Shown: positions 1 to 6,098, counted from the first letter of the stretch. The stretch is DNA of 6,098 bases from Oscillospiraceae bacterium (GCA_017416665.1 JAFQBO010000302.1:1-6098); one strand, 5' to 3'. Numbers and translations are program-made. The notes: generated from the sequence alone by a model not told the origin.

Positions 1-1802
1 CCATATGGTGTATTAAGTCTTTCATAGACAGTATCAAGAGCCTTTTTACCCTTTGTATCAGCTTCAAAACCTGCTATTACACTCCAGCTCTGTGGATTAA
101 GCCACATATTTGCCTCAGGATCTTTCTTTGCTCCGACAATAACACCATCTTCTCTGATACCTCTGATAAATCTGTCATCATCCCAGCATTTTTCGAGTGT
201 GTTTCCAAGCTCTGCCTGTACTTTTTCAATATATGAAATGTATTCGCTGTCATTTTTCTTTTCAGCCATTGACTTGATAACTGTCATAGCATAGTAAAGC
301 TGGAATGCAACGAATGTTGATTCACCCTTTGCCCCAAGTCTGAGACAATCGTTCCAGTCTGCGTGAAGACCTGCAGGCATAGAATTTGCACCAAGTCTTT
401 CCATAGAGAATCTGATTGCATTTTTAAGGTGATTGTAAACAGTATCTTCACCGCCGTTTGCATAAACGATAACTTCATCAAGGAAAGCCTCGTTTCCGCT
501 TTCACCTATATATTTTACAATAGTCGGGAACAGCCATAAAGCATCATCTGCACGGTATGAAGGGTGACCTGTTTCTCTTACATAGTCCGGATCATCAGGA
601 GTATTTTCATGACCTGCATTATGATTGAACTTTACGAGAGGAAGTCCGCCGCCATTGTCAACCTGAGCAGAAAGCATAAAACGAATCTTTTCAAGTGCAA
701 GATCCGGATCAAGATGAATGATACCCTGAATATCCTGTACAGTATCACGGTAGCCGTAGCCGTTACGGAGTCCGCAGTAAACAAGAGAAGCCGCTCTTGA
801 CCAGATAAATGTAATAAAGCACTGGAATGCGTTCCATACATTAATCATGTTGTTGAATTCTTCACTCGGAGTATCAACAGAAAATCTGTCAAGTCTTGAA
901 TGCCAGTAGTTTTTAAGCTCCTGAATTTCATTTTCAGCCTTGTCATTATTGTTATATGAATTGATGATTTCTTCTGCTGTGTTACTATCCTTTGCACCGA
1001 GGATATAGTTAAGTGTAATCTCCTCACCCGGCTGTAAAGTAATATCTGACTGAAGTGCGGCACATGAATTTGAATTATAGTTCATGGAATTATCAAGACT
1101 GCCGTTTTCAACCATTACAGGATTTGAGTATGTTCTGTAATTACCGATAAACTTATTCAGATCACCGCATGAAGCAGAAACGTCAGCACCTGCGAGACCG
1201 AAAAATCTGTCACGTCTGTCATCGCCGCCGTTTTCGCTTATAACCTGCATAATTCTGTTGTTTTCAAATTTTGTCTTTGTAATGAACAGAGAATACTGTA
1301 AATTAACCTGATCCTGTTCATAGTTGTCTTCATTTGTAAATTCAACAAAACCGAAAACAGAAAGCTTACGAGGTTTTGTATCGTTATTTTTTATTTTACA
1401 GTTCCACACTTCATAAGTTGCACCATCTGGAACAAAGTATGTTGTAGCAGCAGAGATTTTTTCGTATTCGGAAGAAATAACCGTATACGCTGTACCATGT
1501 CTGCATTCACTTTTATACTTGTCCATTGGTTTTCCGACAGGCTGCCATGATGCTGACCAGTAATCATTTAAATCGTTGTCACGGATATAGATGTATCTTC
1601 CCGGAAGTGCCATCATGGAATTGAATCTGAAACGTGAGATTCTGCCATTTGCACCTGATTTTACAAAGCTGTAGCCAGCGGCGTTATTTGATATAATTGC
1701 ACCGTATTCAGGTGAACCGAGATAGTTTACCCAAGGTGCAGGTGTATCAGGCTTTGTAACTACATATTCCTTGTTTGCAAGGTCAAAGTAACCATATTTC
1801 AT
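1..1802 (-). CDS. GH94 beta-glycoside phosphorylase (cellobiose/chitobiose phosphorylase type), C-terminus beyond window
   Basis: Enzymes of this family split a beta-linked disaccharide with inorganic phosphate in the cytoplasm, giving an alpha-sugar 1-phosphate with inversion. An open frame of 600 codons runs off the left edge; family members have about 800 residues, so roughly the last 200 are missing. The N-terminus MKYGYFD, then PAPWVNYLG (21-29) and AAGYSF (41-46), is the typical start of the GH94 beta-sandwich domain. In the (alpha/alpha)6 barrel, GYGYRDTVQD (R352, D353, D357) matches the sugar-binding segment, and HADWNDCL carries the predicted general acid D482. The phosphate-binding residues near the C-terminus lie outside the window. 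The start is fixed by AAGGAG at 1811-1816, 8 nt before the ATG. The loop after DWNDCL is short (RLGAKGES), closer from memory to chitobiose phosphorylase than to classic cellobiose phosphorylase. The family is secure; the substrate is not. No signal peptide is seen. Confidence 0.9.
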   Translation of the reverse strand, partial: MKYGYFDLANKEYVVTKPDTPAPWVNYLGSPEYGAIISNNAAGYSFVKSGANGRISRFRFNSMMALPGRYIYIRDNDLNDYWSASWQPVGKPMDKYKSECRHGTAYTVISSEYEKISAATTYFVPDGATYEVWNCKIKNNDTKPRKLSVFGFVEFTNEDNYEQDQVNLQYSLFITKTKFENNRIMQVISENGGDDRRDRFFGLAGADVSASCGDLNKFIGNYRTYSNPVMVENGSLDNSMNYNSNSCAALQSDITLQPGEEITLNYILGAKDSNTAEEIINSYNNNDKAENEIQELKNYWHSRLDRFSVDTPSEEFNNMINVWNAFQCFITFIWSRAASLVYCGLRNGYGYRDTVQDIQGIIHLDPDLALEKIRFMLSAQVDNGGGLPLVKFNHNAGHENTPDDPDYVRETGHPSYRADDALWLFPTIVKYIGESGNEAFLDEVIVYANGGEDTVYNHLKNAIRFSMERLGANSMPAGLHADWNDCLRLGAKGESTFVAFQLYYAMTVIKSMAEKKNDSEYISYIEKVQAELGNTLEKCWDDDRFIRGIREDGVIVGAKKDPEANMWLNPQSWSVIAGFEADTKGKKALDTVYERLNTPY

Positions 1803-1841
1803 ATTTGCTTCTCCTTATTTAATGAATTATTTGTCTATTAT

Positions 1842-1870
1842 ATAATAACATTTAAACCGTTTTATTTCAA
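1842..1870 (-). promoter_or_regulatory. Sigma-A-like promoter of the GH94 phosphorylase gene
   Basis: On the minus strand there is a -35 box TTGAAA (1865-1870), a 17-bp spacer and a -10 box TATTAT (1842-1847). Transcription would start near 1835, leaving a leader of about 30 nt that contains the AAGGAG ribosome binding site. Spacing and position fit well. The call rests on sequence match only. Confidence 0.6.
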
Positions 1871-1995
1871 GTCTTTTTTGTTTTTTTAAAAATAAAAACA
1901 AATATTAAAATAACAAAAAGATGAAAATGTGAGTGTTCTTATGGAATATTATATCTTAAATGTAAGGATAAAACAAATTATATTTTTCATAAATT

Positions 1996-2024
1996 TTGTC
2001 ATAAAAAAGAGAGAATAATATTTT
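1996..2024 (+). promoter_or_regulatory. Candidate promoter for the DUF378 gene
   Basis: TTGTCA (1996-2001) and TATTTT (2019-2024) are separated by 17 bp on the plus strand. This would give a leader of roughly 115 nt before the ATG at 2147. The -10 box is weak, and in sequence this AT-rich chance matches are common, so this is only the best candidate found. Confidence 0.3.
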
Positions 2025-2134
2025 TATAACAGAAAATAATACTTTTACGATCATTATTTAAAAGCTTGTATCAAAATAATATACCTGCCGCAAATATTGT
2101 TTTTTAAAAGCTTATAAAAATGCTCGTAAGAAAA

Positions 2135-2141
2135 GAGGTGG
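2135..2141 (+). promoter_or_regulatory. Ribosome binding site deciding the DUF378 start
   Basis: GAGGTGG lies 5 nt upstream of the ATG at 2147. An in-frame ATG exists 27 nt earlier at 2120, but only AT-rich sequence with no purine-rich ribosome site precedes it, and translation from there would put a charged extension before the conserved N-terminal helix. Confidence 0.7.
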
Positions 2142-2146
2142 AAAAT

Positions 2147-2362
2147 ATGTTGGATAAAATAGCACTCAGCCTGCTTATCGTGGGTGGTCTTAACTGGGGT
2201 CTTGTTGGTATTTTTAAGTTTGACCTTGTATCATGGCTTTTTGGTGGTACAGACGCCATTTTAAGCAGAGCTGTATATATACTGGTTGCAATTTCCGCAC
2301 TCTGGTGTATTACACTTTTATTCCGTCCTGCCGAACGACTTGTTGAGGCAACCGACTCATAA
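2147..2362 (+). CDS. DUF378 family small membrane protein (YuzA-like)
   Basis: This 71-residue protein has two predicted membrane helices, about residues 4-23 and 42-59, joined by a short loop. The first helix carries the family signature GGLNWGLVG (13-21), followed by the DLVSWLFGG turn (26-34), and R41/Y44 open the second helix as is usual in DUF378. The tail after R60 is short and charged. The length is normal for the family, whose function is unknown. The chosen start is supported by GAGGTGG 5 nt upstream; the alternative ATG at 2120 lacks such a site. It appears to be transcribed alone, with a hairpin terminator directly after its stop codon, convergent with typA. The family call is made from sequence pattern and is fairly sure; no role can be inferred from the neighbours. 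Confidence 0.88.
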   Translation: MLDKIALSLLIVGGLNWGLVGIFKFDLVSWLFGGTDAILSRAVYILVAISALWCITLLFRPAERLVEATDS

Positions 2363-2369
2363 ATCAAAA

Positions 2370-2392
2370 CCCCGACGTTTAATACGTCGGGG
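2370..2392. terminator. Two-way intrinsic terminator between the DUF378 gene and typA
   Basis: A perfect 9-bp stem, CCCCGACGT / ACGTCGGGG, closes a 5-nt loop (TTAAT). It lies 7 nt after the DUF378 stop codon and about 70 nt beyond the typA stop. On the plus strand it is followed by ATAATTTT, and on the minus strand by TTTTGATTT, so it can plausibly stop transcription from both convergent genes. The U tract is modest on either side. Confidence 0.8.
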
Positions 2393-2461
2393 ATAATTTT
2401 AGAAGATGTATGAATAGGATTTGCCGAAAAGATATGTGTTACAGCCTATTGGTACAGCTTC

Positions 2462-4282
2462 TTACTGTTTTGCTCTTGTCTTTGCTCTGAGTGAGTTGCT
2501 GAGTATCTGCTTTCTGATACGGATATTTTCCGGTGTAACTTCAAGGAGCTCGTCATCTGCTAAAAATTCAAGGCTGTCTTCGAGACTGAGTCTTCTTGGA
2601 GGAACAAGTCTTAAAGCATCATCTGAACCACTTGCACGGGTATTTGTTAGGTGCTTTTTCTTACATACGTTTACAACAAGGTCTTCAACCTTAGGTGAAC
2701 AGCCTACAATCATACCTTCATATACAGGAGTACCTGCTGTAATGAAAAGCTGTCCTCTTTCCTGAGCGTTATAAAGACCATATGTTACAGCCTCACCTGT
2801 TTCAAATGATACAAGTGAACCTGAATTTCTTCTTGGAATCTCGCCCTTGAACGGCTGATAGCTGTCAAATACGCTTGACATGATACCTTCGCCCTTTGTA
2901 TCTGTTAAAAATTCACTCTTGTAACCAAAAAGACCTCTTGACGGAACAATAAATTCAAGCTTCATTCTTGAACCCTGTGGATGCATTTCAAGCATTTCAG
3001 CCTTTCTTGTACCCATCTTTTCCATTACAGAACCTACACAATCCTCAGGAACATCAATAACAAGTCTTTCCATTGGTTCAAGCTTCATTCCGTTAGCATC
3101 CTGCTTGAAAAGTACTCTTGGAGTTGAAACTGAAAGTTCATAGCCTTCACGACGCATATTTTCGATAAGAATTGACAGATGCATTTCGCCACGACCTGCA
3201 ACTCTGAAAGCATCAGTGTTTTCAGTTTCCTCAACACGGAGAGAAACGTCTCTGAGTGTTTCCTTGAAAAGTCTTTCACGGAGCTGACGTGAAGTTACAA
3301 ATTTACCTTCTCTGCCTGCAAACGGTGAATCGTTTACAGCAAATGTCATTTCAACAGTCGGTTCACTGATTTTTGTGAACGGAAGAGCCTCAACGTTTTC
3401 CGGATCACAAATAGTATCACCGATAGTAATGCCTTCAATACCGCTTATCCATACAATATCACCTGCTGTTGCTTCTTCTGTCGGAACACGCTGAAGTCCT
3501 TCGATCTGAAGAAGTGAAACAAGCTTTGCATTCTTAATAGTTTTGTCAGGATTCTGGTGGTTGCACACAGTAACACCCTGATTTACCTTTGCAGTACCTC
3601 TCTGAATACGTCCGATACCGATTCTGCCGACATATTCGTTATAGTCGATAGAAGAAATAAGCATACGGAAAGGACCTTCCTCAACCTTAGGAGGTTCAAT
3701 ATAATCAATAATAGTATCAAAAAGCGGAGTTAAATCCTTGCCTGTTTCATACTGACTGAGTGAGGCTGTACCGGCTCTGCCCGAACAGAAAAGAACAGGA
3801 CTTTCAAGCTGTTCTTCACTTGCATCGAGATCCAGCAGAAGTTCAAGTACTTCATCGCCGATTTCATCAAGACGTGCATCAGGCTTATCAATTTTATTTA
3901 CAACAATAATAATCTTATGGTTCATTTCAAGTGCCTTTGAAAGAACGAATCTTGTCTGAGGCATAGCACCTTCAGCCGCATCGACAAGCAGAATAACACC
4001 GTCTACCATGCTGAGTACACGTTCAACCTCGCCACCGAAATCAGCGTGTCCCGGAGTATCGATAATGTTGATTTTTGTACCGTTGTAGCATACAGAAGTA
4101 TTTTTTGCAAGAATTGTAATACCTCTTTCACGTTCAATGTCGTTATTGTCCATAACTCTTTCAGCAACAATCTGATTTTCTCTGAAAGCACCGCCCTGCT
4201 TGAGCAGTTCATCAACGAGTGTTGTCTTACCGTGGTCAACGTGGGCAATAATTGCAACGTTTCTCAAATCTTCTCTAACCAT
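2462..4282 (-). CDS. typA: Translational GTPase TypA/BipA
   Basis: TypA/BipA is a ribosome-binding GTPase of the EF-G/LepA class, linked in other bacteria to 50S subunit maturation, low-temperature growth and stress adaptation. The 606-residue length is normal. The GTPase domain (about 1-200) shows the P-loop AHVDHGKTT (13-21), the switch I segment RGITI (53-57), DTPGH with catalytic His79 (75-79), NKID (129-132) and SGRAG (167-171). After it come the beta-barrel domain II (about 205-295), two EF-G-like domains (about 305-480) and the BipA-specific C-terminal domain. The last of these includes [14 protein letters not shown] and ends with the typical [11 protein letters not shown] stretch and a basic tail. 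GGAGG at 4290-4294, 7 nt before the ATG, fixes the start. The gene follows the 185-aa YcxB-like gene after only 14 nt, so co-transcription is likely. All key GTPase residues are intact. Confidence 0.97.
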   Translation of the reverse strand: MVREDLRNVAIIAHVDHGKTTLVDELLKQGGAFRENQIVAERVMDNNDIERERGITILAKNTSVCYNGTKINIIDTPGHADFGGEVERVLSMVDGVILLVDAAEGAMPQTRFVLSKALEMNHKIIIVVNKIDKPDARLDEIGDEVLELLLDLDASEEQLESPVLFCSGRAGTASLSQYETGKDLTPLFDTIIDYIEPPKVEEGPFRMLISSIDYNEYVGRIGIGRIQRGTAKVNQGVTVCNHQNPDKTIKNAKLVSLLQIEGLQRVPTEEATAGDIVWISGIEGITIGDTICDPENVEALPFTKISEPTVEMTFAVNDSPFAGREGKFVTSRQLRERLFKETLRDVSLRVEETENTDAFRVAGRGEMHLSILIENMRREGYELSVSTPRVLFKQDANGMKLEPMERLVIDVPEDCVGSVMEKMGTRKAEMLEMHPQGSRMKLEFIVPSRGLFGYKSEFLTDTKGEGIMSSVFDSYQPFKGEIPRRNSGSLVSFETGEAVTYGLYNAQERGQLFITAGTPVYEGMIVGCSPKVEDLVVNVCKKKHLTNTRASGSDDALRLVPPRRLSLEDSLEFLADDELLEVTPENIRIRKQILSNSLRAKTRAKQ

Positions 4283-4296
4283 TTTTATTCCTCCAT

Positions 4297-4854
4297 TTAT
4301 TTTCTGTACTTTCTTATATCCTCATAGTTATCAGCAAGATACGGTTTCAGAAAGTTTCTGACATCATCTGTATCACCTTCGGTAACAGCTGATTTTCTGA
4401 CAATCTGTGCTGTTGACTGATTTATGAAAACATAAAAGTAATTATCTGATTCTACAACCTTTTCGAGTTCTGAATACTTAATAAAACCATTATTACTGTC
4501 ATCTGCATTTTCGCTTTCAATGTAAACTCTGTCTTCATCAAAACGGCAGATTACTGTATTTCCATCATAGCTTTCAGAAAATTTGCTGTACATTTTTTCA
4601 GGTGTATTACGCACGGTGCGTGATATTGCAAGAAAAACAATAACTGCAAGTACTCCCAGAAAAATATATGGAAGCGGTCTTGCAAAAGAAAATGTACCTT
4701 TTGCAAAAAATGTCACTGCCGCAAAAATAATGAATATAACCGCACCTATGAGCGAATAAATCCACACAAGATTTTTTATAAGCGAATTCTTTGCCGTTTC
4801 ATTGAAAAAAGCTTTCATATCACTTTTTTCGTAGTTAATTTCAAATTTCACCAT
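4297..4854 (-). CDS. YcxB-like two-helix membrane protein (second of a tandem pair)
   Basis: This 185-residue protein has a short polar N-terminus (1-28), two predicted membrane helices (about 29-50 and 61-78) and a soluble C-terminal region of about 105 residues. The C-terminal part has the YcxB-like pattern: beta-rich sequence, then NYFYVF (138-143) and IVRKSAVTEG (151-160), where the family more usually has a proline-lysine pair. The function of the family is unknown. The start codon lies 3 nt after the stop of the upstream paralog, and a weak GAAAGG site (4866-4871) sits inside that gene, which suggests translational coupling. The stop lies 14 nt before typA, and the typA ribosome binding site falls in that gap. 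The YcxB assignment is from pattern recognition and is moderate; membrane topology and reality of the gene are more certain. Confidence 0.82.
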   Translation of the reverse strand: MVKFEINYEKSDMKAFFNETAKNSLIKNLVWIYSLIGAVIFIIFAAVTFFAKGTFSFARPLPYIFLGVLAVIVFLAISRTVRNTPEKMYSKFSESYDGNTVICRFDEDRVYIESENADDSNNGFIKYSELEKVVESDNYFYVFINQSTAQIVRKSAVTEGDTDDVRNFLKPYLADNYEDIRKYRK

Positions 4855-4857
4855 ATT

Positions 4858-5379
4858 TTATTTTGCCTTTCGGATGAACGCCCTTGGATTTTCTTTTTCT
4901 ATTATAGCTGACAGTTCCTGAGCAGAACCCTCTGTAATACCACTTTTTTTCATAATATAGCTTTCATTTCGTTTTGTATAGAAAAAGTAATACTCAGGTG
5001 TTTCATAGATTCTGAACATATCGCAGTATTTTTTATATTTTTCAGTTCTGCCCTTTTCATTTTCAATAATAAGCAGTGCGGTAGTATCATTGAATTCATA
5101 TTTCACAACTGCATTTGCGGTGTATCTTTTATTAAAGGATTTGTACATGAATTTTGGTTTAAGCACAAAAGCATAAATATAAACCACAGCACACCATATA
5201 ATTCCAAGAAAGCAATAACTGAAATTCTTTTCCATGCTGTCCATAATAAAACAGAAAATAAGAAAAGCCAAAAAAGTAACTGTCAGAAGTATCAGCATGA
5301 ATTTAAGTCGGGCACTGTTACAGTTGATGAGAGCCTTTATATCGTCCCTGCTGATGTTGTTTTCGGATTTTATTGTCAT
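4858..5379 (-). CDS. YcxB-like two-helix membrane protein (first of a tandem pair)
   Basis: This 173-residue protein has the same plan as its downstream neighbour: a polar N-terminus (1-26), two predicted helices (about 27-46 and 53-73) and a soluble C-terminal region. It shares the segment YYFFY (130-134) and IMKKSGITEG (142-151) with the neighbour's NYFYVF and IVRKSAVTEG, so the two are very probably diverged paralogs from an old tandem duplication. Overall identity looks low. GGAGG at 5384-5388, 4 nt before the ATG, supports the start. It is the first gene of the presumed three-gene unit ending in typA, with a candidate promoter immediately upstream. The biochemical role is unknown. The family assignment is moderate; an alternative is an unclassified small membrane protein. 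Confidence 0.8.
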   Translation of the reverse strand: MTIKSENNISRDDIKALINCNSARLKFMLILLTVTFLAFLIFCFIMDSMEKNFSYCFLGIIWCAVVYIYAFVLKPKFMYKSFNKRYTANAVVKYEFNDTTALLIIENEKGRTEKYKKYCDMFRIYETPEYYFFYTKRNESYIMKKSGITEGSAQELSAIIEKENPRAFIRKAK

Positions 5380-5401
5380 AGTTCCTCCGATTATACGCCG
5401 T

Positions 5402-5430
5402 ATTATCCTAAAATTTTTGACACATTACAA
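5402..5430 (-). promoter_or_regulatory. Candidate promoter of the YcxB-like/typA operon
   Basis: On the minus strand TTGTAA (5425-5430), a 17-bp spacer and GATAAT (5402-5407) lie just upstream of the first gene, giving a leader of about 20 nt that carries GGAGG. A perfect 14-bp palindrome overlaps the -35 box. A separate promoter is expected here because the tRNA terminator lies directly upstream. Confidence 0.5.
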
Positions 5431-5440
5431 AATATTTTGT
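5427..5440. promoter_or_regulatory. 14-bp perfect palindrome over the -35 box, possible operator
   Basis: ACAAAATATTTTGT reads the same on both strands and overlaps the -35 box of the candidate typA-operon promoter by four bases. Its position would suit a dimeric repressor. In AT-rich sequence a palindrome like this can arise by chance, and no regulator gene is nearby. Confidence 0.25.
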
Positions 5441-5468
5441 TTAAAGGGCGATTTTTTTATTGCATAAA

Positions 5469-5497
5469 AAATGTCCTGCATAAAATGCAGGACATTT
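5469..5497 (-). terminator. Intrinsic terminator of the tRNA cluster
   Basis: A perfect 12-bp stem, AAATGTCCTGCA / TGCAGGACATTT, with a 5-nt loop is followed on the minus strand by TTTTT (5470-5466, partly in the stem). The first stem base (5497) is also the final A of the tRNA-Tyr CCA end. It ends the Pro-Thr-Tyr transcript and insulates the downstream YcxB-like/typA operon. Confidence 0.88.
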
Positions 5498-5581
5498 GGT
5501 GGGAGAAGATGGATTTGAACCATCGAAGCAAAACGCAACAGATTTACAGTCTGCCCCCTTTGGCCACTCGGGAATTCTCCC
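5497..5581 (-). tRNA. tRNA-Tyr(GTA)
   Basis: The gene has a perfect 7-bp acceptor stem (GGGAGAA with TTCTCCC), an anticodon loop CTGTAAA giving anticodon GTA, and a T-arm with GG-TTCAAAT-CC. The enlarged variable region and a total of 85 nt with encoded CCA mark it as a class II tRNA, as expected for bacterial tRNA-Tyr. It is the last gene of the cluster. Confidence 0.96.
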
Positions 5582-5609
5582 ATTAATATACCCAGATATT
5601 TTAAATAAA

Positions 5610-5685
5610 TGGAGCTGGTGGACGGACTCGAACCCCCGACCTGCTGATTACAAATCAGCTGCTCTACCAACTGAGCTACACCAGC
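5610..5685 (-). tRNA. tRNA-Thr(TGT)
   Basis: The 76-nt gene, with encoded CCA, has a 7-bp acceptor stem (GCTGGTG with CACCAGC), a D-arm GAGCTCAGTTGGTAGAGC-like segment, and an anticodon stem GCTGA/TCAGC around loop TTTGTAA, giving anticodon TGT, which reads ACA. The T-arm has GGTTCGAGTCC. It is the middle gene of the cluster, 28 nt before tRNA-Tyr. Confidence 0.96.
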
Positions 5686-5718
5686 ACCTTTTTTAAAATG
5701 CCTTTTATTTAAGATATA

Positions 5719-5795
5719 TGGTCGAGGCGACAGGACTTGAACCTGCGGCATCCTGGTCCCAAACCAGGCACTCTACCAAACTGAGTTACGCCTCG
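5719..5795 (-). tRNA. tRNA-Pro(TGG)
   Basis: The 77-nt gene, with encoded CCA, has acceptor stem CGAGGCG paired with CGCCTCG and anticodon stem CCTGG/CCAGG around loop TTTGGGA, giving anticodon TGG, which reads CCA and probably other proline codons by wobble. The T-arm has GGTTCAAGTCC. It is the first gene of the cluster, about 55 nt after the predicted transcription start. Confidence 0.96.
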
Positions 5796-5855
5796 ATTTA
5801 TTTCCATTTACCGAATCACATACGTTTTGTTTGTTTCGTGTCATTCAGCTTTTAT

Positions 5856-5884
5856 ATTATAGCACGGTGTGTCAGAAAAGTCAA
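5856..5884 (-). promoter_or_regulatory. Near-consensus sigma-A promoter of the tRNA cluster
   Basis: On the minus strand TTGACT (5879-5884) is followed after exactly 17 bp by a perfect TATAAT (5856-5861). One mismatch in twelve and ideal spacing suggest a strong promoter, as expected for stable RNA genes. Transcription should begin near 5849. The bases just after the -10 box are AT-rich (ATAAAAG) rather than the GC-rich discriminator of stringently controlled stable RNA promoters in Proteobacteria. Confidence 0.85.
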
Positions 5885-5980
5885 GCACTTTTTTTGAGTT
5901 TGTATACTTGTACAATCAAAGCTTTTGAACAAAACGATTTGTAGGTGAATTTTAACAAAGAAACACTGTTTTATACATAA

Positions 5981-5999
5981 AAAGACGGAAAACGTCTTT
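5981..5999 (-). terminator. Probable terminator of a transcript entering from the right edge
   Basis: A 7-bp stem, AAAGACG / CGTCTTT, with loop GAAAA (plus strand) ends on the minus strand in CGTCTTTTTATG, giving a run of five U. It sits upstream of the tRNA promoter and downstream of whatever minus-strand unit lies beyond 6098. On the plus strand no gene precedes it and the T run (6007-6012) is set off by seven bases, so the minus-strand reading is preferred. Confidence 0.55.
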
Positions 6000-6017
6000 A
6001 GAAATGTTTTTTCAAAA

Positions 6018-6098
6018 TTAAAAGTTTCGGTCAAGCCTTTTTAAAGGCTTGCGGTTTCTGCTCTGCATGCCGTTGGCACTCGGCAGAGCCTTTGGTCG
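6018..6098 (-). other. Structured right-edge segment: possible 3' end of an unseen gene or RNA
   Basis: Two inverted repeats lie here: CAAGCCTTT / AAAGGCTTG (6032-6051) and GCTCTGC / GCAGAGC (6060-6066 with 6083-6089), the latter enclosing TGCC/GGCA. On the minus strand one frame is open from the edge to a TAA at 6018-6020, encoding 26 residues that end KRLDRNF, and the terminator-like hairpin at 5981-5999 follows. The basic tail would suit a protein C-terminus, but another frame is open almost as far, and the nested hairpins would equally suit an RNA 3' end or an intergenic palindromic repeat. The segment is too short to decide. Confidence 0.3.

Larger units (their letters stand above)
1803..2146. 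other. AT-rich divergent intergenic spacer
   Basis: About 340 bases separate the divergent starts of the phosphorylase and DUF378 genes. The stretch is strongly AT-rich and holds no credible coding frame. It contains the phosphorylase promoter at its left end and a weaker plus-strand candidate near 1996-2024. An 11-bp direct repeat, TTTAAAAGCTT, occurs at 2057-2067 and 2103-2113, with starts 46 bp apart, in the presumed leader of the DUF378 gene. No convincing riboswitch or terminator fold was seen. Confidence 0.6.

Noticed and set aside
284..1063. Several 69-78 residue frames on both strands
   Set aside because: All lie inside the GH94 frame, which is open throughout and carries conserved motifs; none has a credible ribosome binding site or family pattern.
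1837..1842. Perfect TATAAT on the minus strand upstream of the phosphorylase gene
   Set aside because: Its spacing to the TTGAAA box would be 22 bp and no other -35 box lies 17 bp away, so TATTAT at 1842-1847 is preferred.
2120..2146. Upstream ATG adding nine residues to the DUF378 protein
   Set aside because: It lacks a ribosome binding site, while GAGGTGG is well placed for the ATG at 2147, where family similarity begins.
2421..2765. Plus-strand frame of 114 residues
   Set aside because: It is antisense to the conserved C-terminal domain of TypA, with no promoter or ribosome binding site of its own.
4046..4327. Plus-strand frame of 93 residues at the start of typA
   Set aside because: It is antisense to the TypA GTPase motifs and the typA ribosome binding site.
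5496..5696. Plus-strand frame starting MVGEDGFEPSKQ
   Set aside because: This is the antisense translation of the tRNA-Tyr and tRNA-Thr genes, a sequence often misannotated as a protein.
5425..5751. Open frame on the minus strand encoding 108 residues across tRNA-Tyr and tRNA-Thr
   Set aside because: It reads through two clear tRNA genes and the terminator; it is a known type of spurious frame over tRNAs.
5852..6034. Minus-strand frame of 60 residues starting MTETFNFEKTF
   Set aside because: It runs through the terminator-like hairpin and the tRNA promoter, and has no ribosome binding site or recognisable pattern.
1..6098. CRISPR array, insertion sequence, integrase or phage genes beside the tRNA cluster
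   Set aside because: No spaced repeats, transposase or integrase motifs, or duplicated tRNA 3' ends that would mark an attachment site were seen.

Overview
The window is AT-rich, with GGAGG-type ribosome binding sites, sigma-A-like promoters, CCA-encoding tRNA genes and short intergenic gaps. This points to a low-GC Firmicute of the class Clostridia. A GH94 phosphorylase beside housekeeping genes fits a fibre- or glycan-degrading gut or rumen member of the Oscillospiraceae (Ruminococcus-like). The genus is an inference; no rRNA marker is present.

Layout. (1) Positions 1-1802, minus: the first 600 codons of a GH94 inverting beta-glycoside phosphorylase (cellobiose / N,N'-diacetylchitobiose phosphorylase type), cut by the left edge. 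(2) 1803-2146: an AT-rich divergent spacer holding a good promoter for the phosphorylase and a weaker candidate for the gene on the right. (3) 2147-2362, plus: a 71-residue two-helix DUF378 membrane protein. (4) 2370-2392: a perfect 9-bp hairpin between two convergent genes, probably a two-way terminator. (5) 5379 down to 2462, minus: a compact apparent operon of two small YcxB-like membrane proteins (173 and 185 aa) followed by the translational GTPase TypA/BipA (606 aa), with a candidate promoter at 5402-5430. (6) 5497-5795, minus: a tRNA cluster in the order Pro(TGG), Thr(TGT), Tyr(GTA), with a near-consensus promoter at 5856-5884 and a strong terminator at 5469-5497 that begins on the last base of the tRNA-Tyr CCA. 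(7) 5885-6098: no confident gene, but a minus-strand terminator-like hairpin and two further inverted repeats suggest that a transcription unit enters from beyond the right edge.

The phosphorylase conserves the energy of a beta-linked disaccharide by releasing a sugar 1-phosphate. TypA acts on the ribosome under stress and in ribosome maturation, and the tRNAs supply translation. The most unusual arrangement is the coupling of typA to two tandem, diverged YcxB-like paralogs. I found no CRISPR array, transposase, phage gene or clearly new defence-type system.
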